This document shows positions 24,377-29,796 of a stretch of DNA of 31,218 nt, piece after piece; within the stretch, counting starts at the first letter, position 1, and every line of letters starts with the position of its first letter. A program made the translations under genes and the position numbers. Below the pieces are notes generated by a model. The model made no database searches. It worked only from the letters and a program-made list of their open reading frames with translations, and was not told where the DNA came from. Origin of the DNA: an uncultured Christensenellaceae bacterium. GTDB lineage: Bacteria > Bacillota > Clostridia > Christensenellales > Pumilibacteraceae. Location: the NCBI GenBank assembly GCA_910587025.1, contig CAJUKR010000006.1, positions 1-31,218 on the forward strand. The letters are read 5' to 3'.

Positions 24377-24640
24377 ATGGAAACGAAAATCAAACCCAAG
24401 CATACCGTTACGCTCGAATCGCGCAGTCGCGCTCTCGTGACGGGCGTGGAAAAAGTAATCGACTCGTCCGCAACGTTTATCAACGCGGTCACGAGCGAAG
24501 GCGCGTTTACGGTACGCGGCAACGGTCTGCATATCGTAGCATTCTCGGAAGCGGACGGCACGCTCACTTTCGACGGAAAAGTCGATCGTATGGAATATAC
24601 GGTCGGTAAAAAAGGATTGTTCGGGAGGATATTCAAATGA
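24377..24640 (+). CDS. yabP: YabP family sporulation protein
   Basis: An 87-aa member of the YabP/YqfC family, needed at a mother-cell stage of spore formation in Bacillus. It shows HTVTLESRSRALVTGVEKVIDSSATFINAVTSEGAFTVRGNGLHI followed by LTFDGKVDRMEYTV, the family's beta-rich core. ATG 24377 is chosen because the upstream in-frame TTG at 24347 lies in the promoter region; no ribosome site is visible before the ATG, in line with a leaderless transcript. The stop overlaps the yabQ start by ATGA, so translation is coupled. Confidence 0.92.
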   Translation: METKIKPKHTVTLESRSRALVTGVEKVIDSSATFINAVTSEGAFTVRGNGLHIVAFSEADGTLTFDGKVDRMEYTVGKKGLFGRIFK

Positions 24641-25023
24641 CGGACGTCGTAATTCAGACCGTACTGTTTTTCCTGCTCGTCGGCGAAGGTATGCTCACCC
24701 GCCTGGCTTACGCGCTCGTGCTTTCGCTTCAGAACAAGATCGGAAGCAAGATATTTTCGGGCGTAAGCGACGTATTCACCGCAGTTATCGGCGCGGGCTG
24801 TATGCTCCTCACCTGCCTGATACTTGCGGACAGCGTACGCGTGTTCTATGCCGTATTCTATATAGGCGGTATCGCACTCATGCATCTCCTTCTCATGAAG
24901 AGTTCGAGAAAAGAACGCCGCCGTCTGGAAAAAATCGACAGAAAAGAGAGAAAAGAATTATGCGCAACCGTCGACAACGGCGGCGAAGTCGTCGAACAGG
25001 TAATGACCGAATTCGGCAAATAA
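24637..25023 (+). CDS. yabQ: YabQ family spore cortex protein
   Basis: A 128-aa membrane protein required for spore cortex assembly in Bacillus. Three hydrophobic segments are seen: about 3-28 (VVIQTVLFFLLVGEGMLTRL), 45-62 (FTAVIGAGCMLLTCLILA) and 68-87 (VFYAVFYIGGIALMHLLL), followed by a very basic stretch (KSSRKERRRLEKIDRKERK) likely on the cytoplasmic side. The GEGMLTRLAYALV region near the first helix is typical of the family. ATG overlaps the yabP stop by 4 nt. No strong plus-strand terminator is seen after it, only a small ATTTTCG/CGAAAAT stem near 25033-25049. Confidence 0.9.
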   Translation: MTDVVIQTVLFFLLVGEGMLTRLAYALVLSLQNKIGSKIFSGVSDVFTAVIGAGCMLLTCLILADSVRVFYAVFYIGGIALMHLLLMKSSRKERRRLEKIDRKERKELCATVDNGGEVVEQVMTEFGK

Positions 25024-25056
25024 GGCTTCGGCATTTTCGTACCGAAAATATAAAAA

Positions 25057-25091
25057 TGTGTTCGCGGCGCTTTTAATCGGCCGCGAACACA
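25057..25091 (-). terminator. Intrinsic terminator of the toxin-like/lipoprotein operon
   Basis: Perfect 12-bp stem TGTGTTCGCGGC/GCCGCGAACACA with an 11-nt loop. On the minus strand it is followed by TTTTTATATTTT, placing an efficient terminator 44 nt past the lipoprotein stop. The plus side lacks a T run, so it mainly serves the minus strand. Confidence 0.85.
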
Positions 25092-25134
25092 TAAGCCACA
25101 CCCCATACAGACATAAATAAATTAAATTTTCAGC

Positions 25135-25731
25135 TTAACCGCCGTATACGGTAAATGTACCGAGATACGGCGTTTTGCAAAGTATAACCGTAAAATTACC
25201 GACATCCGAAACGCAACCTTTTGCGCAGTCCCTATCTTCATAATCGAACGTATAGATCGTTACATCCGATACGTCGCCGTATACCGTAAAATCGGGTTTA
25301 CCGTCAAGAGATACCGTCATTCGGGTTTCGTTCAGTTTGATTTTTTCGTTGAATGTATAAAGACCGGTAAAACCGCAAGCCTTAGGCTCATCGCATAACG
25401 AATAATCCGAGATACCGAGATGGTTATACACCGCGATTATACCGTCGCGGTTCACGCTCTCCGTATCATAAAAGAATAAACTTTTTTCCGCATAACTTTC
25501 GCTTACATCGATTTCCACAGCGGAAATGCCTTTCGTCGGAAACATCAACGAATTAAGCCCGAAACCTTTTGATTCTTCGGGTTCTCCGCTCGGAGTAAAA
25601 ACCCTATACACGTCTCCGAAAATAAAGTAATCGCTTTCGGAAGGCAAATATCCGGAAACTCCGCACGAAGCAAAAATTACCGCGGCAAATAAAGCGGAAG
25701 TAATTATTGAAATTAAGCGAATTCTTTTCAT
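25135..25731 (-). CDS. Small lipoprotein coupled to the aerolysin-like gene
   Basis: A 198-aa lipoprotein: KRIR n-region, hydrophobic ISIITSALFAAVIF, and lipobox FASC (Cys23). The mature part is acidic and beta-looking (DYFIFGDVYRVFTPSG, ISAVEIDVSESYAEKSLFFYDTE), with four further Cys residues (SLCDEPKACGF, DCAKGCVSD), suggesting disulfides outside the cell. The end LGTFTVYGG mirrors an earlier DFTVYGD. No family recognised. Its ATG overlaps the upstream stop as TGATG, with GGAG 9 nt before, so translation is coupled to the secreted aerolysin-like protein. A role in anchoring, immunity or delivery of that protein is possible but unproven. Confidence 0.75.
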   Translation of the reverse strand: MKRIRLISIITSALFAAVIFASCGVSGYLPSESDYFIFGDVYRVFTPSGEPEESKGFGLNSLMFPTKGISAVEIDVSESYAEKSLFFYDTESVNRDGIIAVYNHLGISDYSLCDEPKACGFTGLYTFNEKIKLNETRMTVSLDGKPDFTVYGDVSDVTIYTFDYEDRDCAKGCVSDVGNFTVILCKTPYLGTFTVYGG

Positions 25732-26396
25732 CACGCCAAGCTCCAATCATTATACATAATAGTTACATAAGGATCGACAGTTATATATGCAACTTGAGTG
25801 CTTCTGCTATCTTCCACTTCAAAATCTCCCCACCACCAATCGTCCCACATCCATGTTTGCCAAGTAACTTTATAAACATGTGCAGCCATACAAAGAGCAA
25901 AAACTTTTCCGTCGACAATCTCCTGTTTAACTGTATATGTTACTGAACTGGTTTTTGTTTCACTGGCAGTATATGTTGATGTAGACGCAATAGTGTATAC
26001 CGATTCGACTTTTGCATTATCGGTGATTTTAGCTCCAGGAATACCAGCCTGTACTTGCAAACCTGTACTTATACTTGATGAAACTTGTATTGTTGTTGAA
26101 ACTGTAGTCGTTTCGACTGTCGAAAACGATTCACTAAAAGTAAAATCGGTAAGCGTATTGGCATCATACATACGAGACAATTGCTGAATACTTTGAATCC
26201 CAAGATCTTCACAAGTTTCTATTTTTATCATTTCATGTCTTCCGATAAATCCAACCCAAAACCAATTCACCTCTTGTTCCGAATAGTTTATAGATGACGT
26301 ATCATAAGCGGCACCGTATGTATCAATTGATACAATGCCAGAAGCACTTCCCGTAATTACAAAAGATAAAAAACATGTAGCCAAAATTTTTAACAT
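25731..26396 (-). CDS. Secreted protein with aerolysin/ETX-MTX2-like strand pattern
   Basis: A 221-aa protein with a Sec signal (MLKILATCFLSFVITGSAS, cleavage near 19-20, no lipobox). Residues about 85-165 are Ser/Thr/Val-rich with alternating polarity (FSESFSTVETTTVSTTIQV, STYTASETKTSSVTYTVKQ) around a central GLQVQAGIPGAKITDNAKVES segment. Aerolysin-type beta-pore-forming proteins of the ETX/MTX2 group show just such a pattern in the insertion hairpin and flanking strands, followed by a K-rich turn, here IVDGKVFAL. A Trp cluster (WQTWMWDDWWWGDF) follows, perhaps membrane- or sugar-contacting. Homology is an inference from pattern. The coding region is clearly more AT-rich than its surroundings, which suggests acquisition. 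ATG has GGAGG 7 nt upstream; strong promoter at 26459-26487. Confidence 0.45.
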   Translation of the reverse strand: MLKILATCFLSFVITGSASGIVSIDTYGAAYDTSSINYSEQEVNWFWVGFIGRHEMIKIETCEDLGIQSIQQLSRMYDANTLTDFTFSESFSTVETTTVSTTIQVSSSISTGLQVQAGIPGAKITDNAKVESVYTIASTSTYTASETKTSSVTYTVKQEIVDGKVFALCMAAHVYKVTWQTWMWDDWWWGDFEVEDSRSTQVAYITVDPYVTIMYNDWSLA

Positions 26397-26422
26397 AAAT
26401 ATCCTCCGAATAATTCTAAATG

Positions 26423-26455
26423 TTCAGAATCCATTTGCATAAATTTTATTCTGAA
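26423..26455 (-). promoter_or_regulatory. Inverted repeat at the transcript start of the aerolysin-like operon
   Basis: TTCAGAAT (26423-26430) and ATTCTGAA (26448-26455) are a perfect 8-bp inverted repeat with a 17-nt centre, extendable by three outer pairs (one wobble). It begins just after the -10, so it is placed for a repressor operator or for a 5' stem-loop on the mRNA. Confidence 0.5.
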
Positions 26456-26458
26456 TAT

Positions 26459-26487
26459 ATAATAAAACAATCGGAATGATTTTTCAA
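26459..26487 (-). promoter_or_regulatory. Promoter of the aerolysin-like/lipoprotein operon
   Basis: Minus strand TTGAAA (26482-26487), 17-nt spacer, TATTAT (26459-26464) followed by further AT. Predicted transcript start near 26452 gives about 55 nt of leader. Confidence 0.7.
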
Positions 26488-26496
26488 AAACTTTTC

Positions 26497-26530
26497 TTTA
26501 CATTATGCGCAGTTTTGGTTTACATTGCGC
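26497..26530. repeat. Direct repeat upstream of the aerolysin-like promoter
   Basis: TTTACATT-AT-GCGC (26497-26510) and TTTACATT-GCGC (26519-26530) lie 22 bp apart, about two helical turns, starting 9 bp upstream of the -35. Such phasing suits a pair of activator sites. The repeat lies between the XRE gene stop and the promoter. Confidence 0.5.
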
Positions 26531-26535
26531 TATTT

Positions 26536-27030
26536 TTATTTACTTTCGTTATTCGGTGCGATCACGGCATACACTTTTCGTATAATAAGAATAATTATAC
26601 AAACAAACAGAATCGCCGCAAGAACGGTCAATGCCATAAGAAATCCTTTCCCCGTATCCGACTCGCGGAATTCGCTTCCCGACCAAAGCAAGATCGCGGA
26701 AATAACAAAAACAGATAAGCAAGCAACTGGTACGAAAAAATATAAAACTCCGAATAACGCACTTATAAAAGAGCCGCCGCTATTATACCGTAATTCAGTA
26801 TTTTCCGCGACGGTTGCGGCAATTTCCGTATTATAAAAATAATTCGGACTTATATCATAAGCGCGACAAATATCCAAAATTTTATCCGATTTCGGCGCAC
26901 TGATATTTTTCTCCCAGTTTGCTACGGATTGTCTCGAAACCTCTATCTTTTGACCGAATTCGTCTTGCGTCAAACCGAATTTCTTTCTGAGTTCCGAAAT
27001 TTTTTTGCCTAAAGATAAACTATCTGACAT
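26536..27030 (-). CDS. Membrane-anchored XRE-family transcriptional regulator
   Basis: A 164-aa protein: an N-terminal Cro/C1-type helix-turn-helix (about 7-60; ISELRKKFGLTQDEFGQKIEVSRQSVANWEKN), then two hydrophobic helices (about 88-112, ALFGVLYFFVPVACLSVFVISAILL, and 126-152, GFLMALTVLAAILFVCIIILIIRK) with a charged loop between. This architecture suggests a regulator held at the membrane, possibly sensing envelope state. AT-rich like the adjacent aerolysin-like gene. ATG has GGAGGAG upstream. It follows the DUF1893 gene by 36 nt without a visible promoter and ends just before the repeats at 26497-26530, making it the prime candidate to control the next operon. Confidence 0.88.
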   Translation of the reverse strand: MSDSLSLGKKISELRKKFGLTQDEFGQKIEVSRQSVANWEKNISAPKSDKILDICRAYDISPNYFYNTEIAATVAENTELRYNSGGSFISALFGVLYFFVPVACLSVFVISAILLWSGSEFRESDTGKGFLMALTVLAAILFVCIIILIIRKVYAVIAPNNESK

Positions 27031-27066
27031 AGCATCTCCTCCCGTTTACGAATATCACCGATCGGA

Positions 27067-27486
27067 TCAATCGCGCAATTCTTTCGATCGCGCGCGGATT
27101 TTTCGCTCGCCTTCTTCGGCGTCGCTTACGTTTTCCACGGCAAGCTCCATGGGACAGTATCCGTCGCCCGCACGGTTGATTATCCGATCCGTAAGCGTGC
27201 CGTAATCGTATCTTATGCCGTGACGATACAGTACTTCCGCGCCCGTAACTCCGAGCACGCCCGCGTAAAGCTCTTTTATTCCCAGTCTGACGTACAGCAT
27301 CGCCGCCGCCTTTCCGACCACTTTGTCCGCCGCCGAAAAGCCGCCGTAATCCTCTCCCGAGTCTATAAGAGCGAGAAGCGGAGCGACTCCGCGTTCCGTC
27401 CGTACGAACGTTTTATTCCCCTTCGCAAACGCGCAAGTAACGTTTCCGGCGAGAAGCGATCTCGCTGTTGCGATGTCCGACGTCAT
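27067..27486 (-). CDS. DUF1893 family protein
   Basis: A 139-aa protein of the DUF1893 family (cytidine-deaminase-like fold in known structures, function unproven). Visible: ERGVAPLLALIDSGEDYGGFSAADKVVGKAAAMLYVRLGIKELYAGVL, RHGIRYDYG and the INRAGDGYCPMELAV block with its conserved Cys. ATG 27486 overlaps the aldo/keto reductase stop by ATGA, so the two are translated together; longer in-frame openings upstream lie inside the reductase gene. Partnering with an Fe-S aldo/keto reductase suggests a small redox or metabolic operon. Confidence 0.88.
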   Translation of the reverse strand: MTSDIATARSLLAGNVTCAFAKGNKTFVRTERGVAPLLALIDSGEDYGGFSAADKVVGKAAAMLYVRLGIKELYAGVLGVTGAEVLYRHGIRYDYGTLTDRIINRAGDGYCPMELAVENVSDAEEGERKIRARSKELRD

Positions 27487-28610
27487 GACTGTTTTTCGAA
27501 ATTCTCGGCCACGTCTTTGAGATACTTTATTATGGGCAGATGCTGAGGGCATACGCCTTCGCACTGACCGCACTCTATACATTCGCTTGCCTTGCCGAAA
27601 TTTTTTGTCAGGTTCATATAATACTCGCACTGCGGAGTCCAATCCTTATCCCGTTGCTGCATATCCGCATTATACAGAGAAAAATACCGCGGTATCGCAA
27701 TACGCATGGGACAACCGTCCGTACAGTACGAACACCCCGTACAAGGTACGACTATATTCGAATTTATCTCATCCGCAGCCGCTTTCACGAGCGCAAGCCC
27801 GTCTTCCGAAAGCGGTTCGAAGTTCTCCATATATCCGATGTTGTCGAGCAGTTGCGCCATATCACTCATTCCCGAAAGCACCATAAATACGTTATCGAGT
27901 CCCGCGGCGAAACGTATAGCCCAACTCGGTACAGACATATCCGGACTGTGCGCCTTGAACGCCTTTTCGATTTTTTCCGGAACGCGGGCAAGCGTGCCGC
28001 CCTTGACCGGTTCCATAACTATGATCGGTTTACCGTGACGCGTCGCGGTTTCGTAACAAAGTCGGGATTGTATAGCCGTACTTTCCCAATCGAGATAATT
28101 TATCTGAAGCTGTACGAACTCGAATTCGGGGTGCTCGGTAAGCACTCGGTCGAGAAGTTCTGCGCTGTCGTGGAAAGAGAAACCGATCTTTTTGACAAGC
28201 CCCTGCTTTTTCTTCTCGATGATCCAGTCGAAACAACCGAGACGGGTATAAATGTCGTAATGATGTACACCTATATCGTGGAGCAGATAATAATCGAAAT
28301 AACCGGCGCCGGTTTTTTTAAGCTGTTCGTTAAATATCCTGTCGCAATCCGCGGCGGTTTGAATAAAACCCGCGTGGAGTTTGTCGGCAAGAGTGAACGA
28401 GTCGCGGGGATAACGCTCCACGATCGCCTTTTTCACCGCGTTTTCGCTGTTAAAACCGCAGTACATCCAGGCGGTATCGAAGTATGTAAAACCGCGCTCG
28501 ATAAACTTGTCTACCATTTTTTTCGTCAGCTCGATATCTATCGCGCCTTCGTCGTTCGGGTCGGTAAGCGGAAGCCGCATAAGCCCGAAGCCGAGTTTTT
28601 TGGGTTGCAT
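27483..28610 (-). CDS. Aldo/keto reductase with C-terminal 4Fe-4S ferredoxin domain
   Basis: A 375-aa oxidoreductase. The N-terminal TIM barrel has the AKR tetrad Asp45 and Tyr50 (FDTAWMY), Lys77 (ADKL) and His111 (LLHDIG). The C-terminus adds two cysteine clusters, CTGCSYCTDGCP and CIECGQCEGVCP, typical of bacterial-type 4Fe-4S pairs in anaerobe AKRs. It likely reduces a carbonyl substrate with electrons passing through the clusters; substrate unknown. ATG has AAAGGAGA about 7 nt upstream and a strong promoter at 28650-28678. The gene overlaps the DUF1893 gene by 4 nt. Confidence 0.92.
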   Translation of the reverse strand: MQPKKLGFGLMRLPLTDPNDEGAIDIELTKKMVDKFIERGFTYFDTAWMYCGFNSENAVKKAIVERYPRDSFTLADKLHAGFIQTAADCDRIFNEQLKKTGAGYFDYYLLHDIGVHHYDIYTRLGCFDWIIEKKKQGLVKKIGFSFHDSAELLDRVLTEHPEFEFVQLQINYLDWESTAIQSRLCYETATRHGKPIIVMEPVKGGTLARVPEKIEKAFKAHSPDMSVPSWAIRFAAGLDNVFMVLSGMSDMAQLLDNIGYMENFEPLSEDGLALVKAAADEINSNIVVPCTGCSYCTDGCPMRIAIPRYFSLYNADMQQRDKDWTPQCEYYMNLTKNFGKASECIECGQCEGVCPQHLPIIKYLKDVAENFEKQS

Positions 28611-28649
28611 TCGGATCTCCTTTCTTGTTTTATTCCTGTGTATGCGTAT

Positions 28650-28678
28650 ATTATATCATAAACGCCGACGCAATGCAA
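28650..28678 (-). promoter_or_regulatory. Sigma-A-type promoter of the aldo/keto reductase operon
   Basis: Minus strand TTGCAT (28673-28678), 17 nt, perfect TATAAT (28650-28655). One copy of the repeated AAACGCCGACGC sequence lies in the spacer. Confidence 0.75.
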
Positions 28679-28725
28679 CGGCTTTTTGAGATACAAAAAC
28701 GCCGACGCTCGAAATTGCGCCGACG
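28660..28725. repeat. Short direct repeats over the reductase promoter
   Basis: AAACGCCGACGC occurs at 28660-28671 (within the -10/-35 spacer) and at 28697-28708. A shorter CGCCGACG follows at 28718-28725. Steps are 37 and about 18 bp. Placement suggests operator copies; the sequence is GC-rich and partly overlaps the weak trmL 3' end signals. Confidence 0.45.
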
Positions 28726-28741
28726 TCAGCCGTCGTTTGGT

Positions 28742-29206
28742 TTATTTCAGTATACCGAAAAAATCGTGACTTCGAAGCGCCTCGTAAGCCGCCACCGCGA
28801 CGCTGTTGGACAAATTCAGACATCTGAGTTCGCTGCGCATAGGTATGCGAACGGCGCGGTCGAAGTTATCTTCGATCAGATCCTCGGGCAGTCCTTTGGT
28901 TTCTTTGCCGAACACGAGGAATGCGTCGGGCGGATAAGATACGTCGGTATAACGCTTTTCGGCTTTGGTCGTGAAGTAGAAAAACTTTTCCTTGCCGTAC
29001 ATCGCCCAAAGTTCCTCTATACTGTCGGCGCGACGCACATCCACTTTATCCCAATAATCCAGTCCCGCGCGCTTGACTCTCGACTCGCTGATTTCGAAAC
29101 CGAGTTTGCCGACGAGGTACAAAGTCATACCCGTGCAGGCGCACGTACGCGAAATATTGCCCGTATTTGCGGGAATTTCGGGTTCTATCAATACGATCGA
29201 GATCAT
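28742..29206 (-). CDS. trmL: tRNA (cytidine/uridine-2'-O-)-methyltransferase TrmL
   Basis: A 154-aa SPOUT (trefoil-knot) enzyme that methylates the ribose of wobble nucleotide 34 in tRNA-Leu isoacceptors. Motifs: IVLIEPEIPANTGNISRTCACTGMTLYLVG (motif 1), LVFGKETKGLPEDL (motif 2) and IPMRSELRCLNLSNSVAVAAYEALR (motif 3, SAM-binding knot). Full length for the family. The ATG overlaps the stop of the upstream phosphatase gene (ATGA) with GAGGTG before it. Second gene of the unit driven from 29768-29796. Confidence 0.95.
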   Translation of the reverse strand: MISIVLIEPEIPANTGNISRTCACTGMTLYLVGKLGFEISESRVKRAGLDYWDKVDVRRADSIEELWAMYGKEKFFYFTTKAEKRYTDVSYPPDAFLVFGKETKGLPEDLIEDNFDRAVRIPMRSELRCLNLSNSVAVAAYEALRSHDFFGILK

Positions 29207-29751
29207 TCGCTCACCTCGACGATCGTTGCGGTGAGATTTTTTATGTAGTTCAGAGTATACGATTTCTCATCCCACCTGTCGTGCGTCGCCGCGTAAAGCA
29301 AGAAAGAAATACACACGCCGTGACTTACGACGAGCACGGTTTTCCCGTCGTAGAATTCGAGCATATCGAGTACAAACGAACGCGCGCGCTCGAACATCTC
29401 CGCGCTCGGCTCCGCGTATACGTCGGAATCGAGTTCGTAAAAAAGTCGGCTGTGATCCAATAACCCGAGTTCATCGTACGTACGGCCTTCAAACGTGCCG
29501 AAGTTGCGTTCGAGCAATCTCGAATCCGTAATTATCTGCCGCTCGTAGTTCGTTATGATCTCCGCCGTTTCCCTCGCGCGGACAAGCGGCGACGTATATA
29601 CGGCGGCTATGTCGTAACCGCGGAATGCGGCCGCCGCTTCTCTCGCCGCAACGCGGCTTTCTTCGGCAAGCGGGACATCGCTCATGCCCTGAATCTTACC
29701 GAGTTTATTCCATTCCGTTTTCGCATGTCTTACAATAAGCAGTCTTACCAT
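29203..29751 (-). CDS. Histidine phosphatase (phosphoglycerate mutase-like)
   Basis: A 182-aa member of the histidine phosphatase superfamily, cofactor-independent of fold type (dPGM/CobC/PhoE branch). The N-terminal LLIVRHAKTEWN has the phosphohistidine His9 (RHA in place of RHG), followed by VYTSPLVRARETAEII, the acid-bearing LLERNFGTFEGRTYDEL, and VLVVSHGVCISFLL with the second His. Small size and lack of neighbours give no substrate; it could be a broad-specificity phosphatase. ATG 29751 with GAGG 5 nt upstream is chosen over the in-frame upstream ATG, which lies in the promoter. Followed by trmL with a 4-nt overlap. Confidence 0.9.
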   Translation of the reverse strand: MVRLLIVRHAKTEWNKLGKIQGMSDVPLAEESRVAAREAAAAFRGYDIAAVYTSPLVRARETAEIITNYERQIITDSRLLERNFGTFEGRTYDELGLLDHSRLFYELDSDVYAEPSAEMFERARSFVLDMLEFYDGKTVLVVSHGVCISFLLYAATHDRWDEKSYTLNYIKNLTATIVEVSE

Positions 29752-29767
29752 AATATCCTCATTACGG

Positions 29768-29796
29768 ATTATACCACTACGCGTAGAGAAAATCAA
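29768..29796 (-). promoter_or_regulatory. Promoter of the histidine phosphatase-trmL operon
   Basis: Minus strand TTGATT (29791-29796), 17 nt, perfect TATAAT (29768-29773). The -35 overlaps the last codons of spoIIE, letting vegetative expression of these genes escape the sporulation control of spoIIE. Confidence 0.7.

Noticed and set aside
28697..28740. Intrinsic terminator after trmL
   Set aside because: Repeats here are direct, not inverted; the only stem is 5 bp and lacks a T run.
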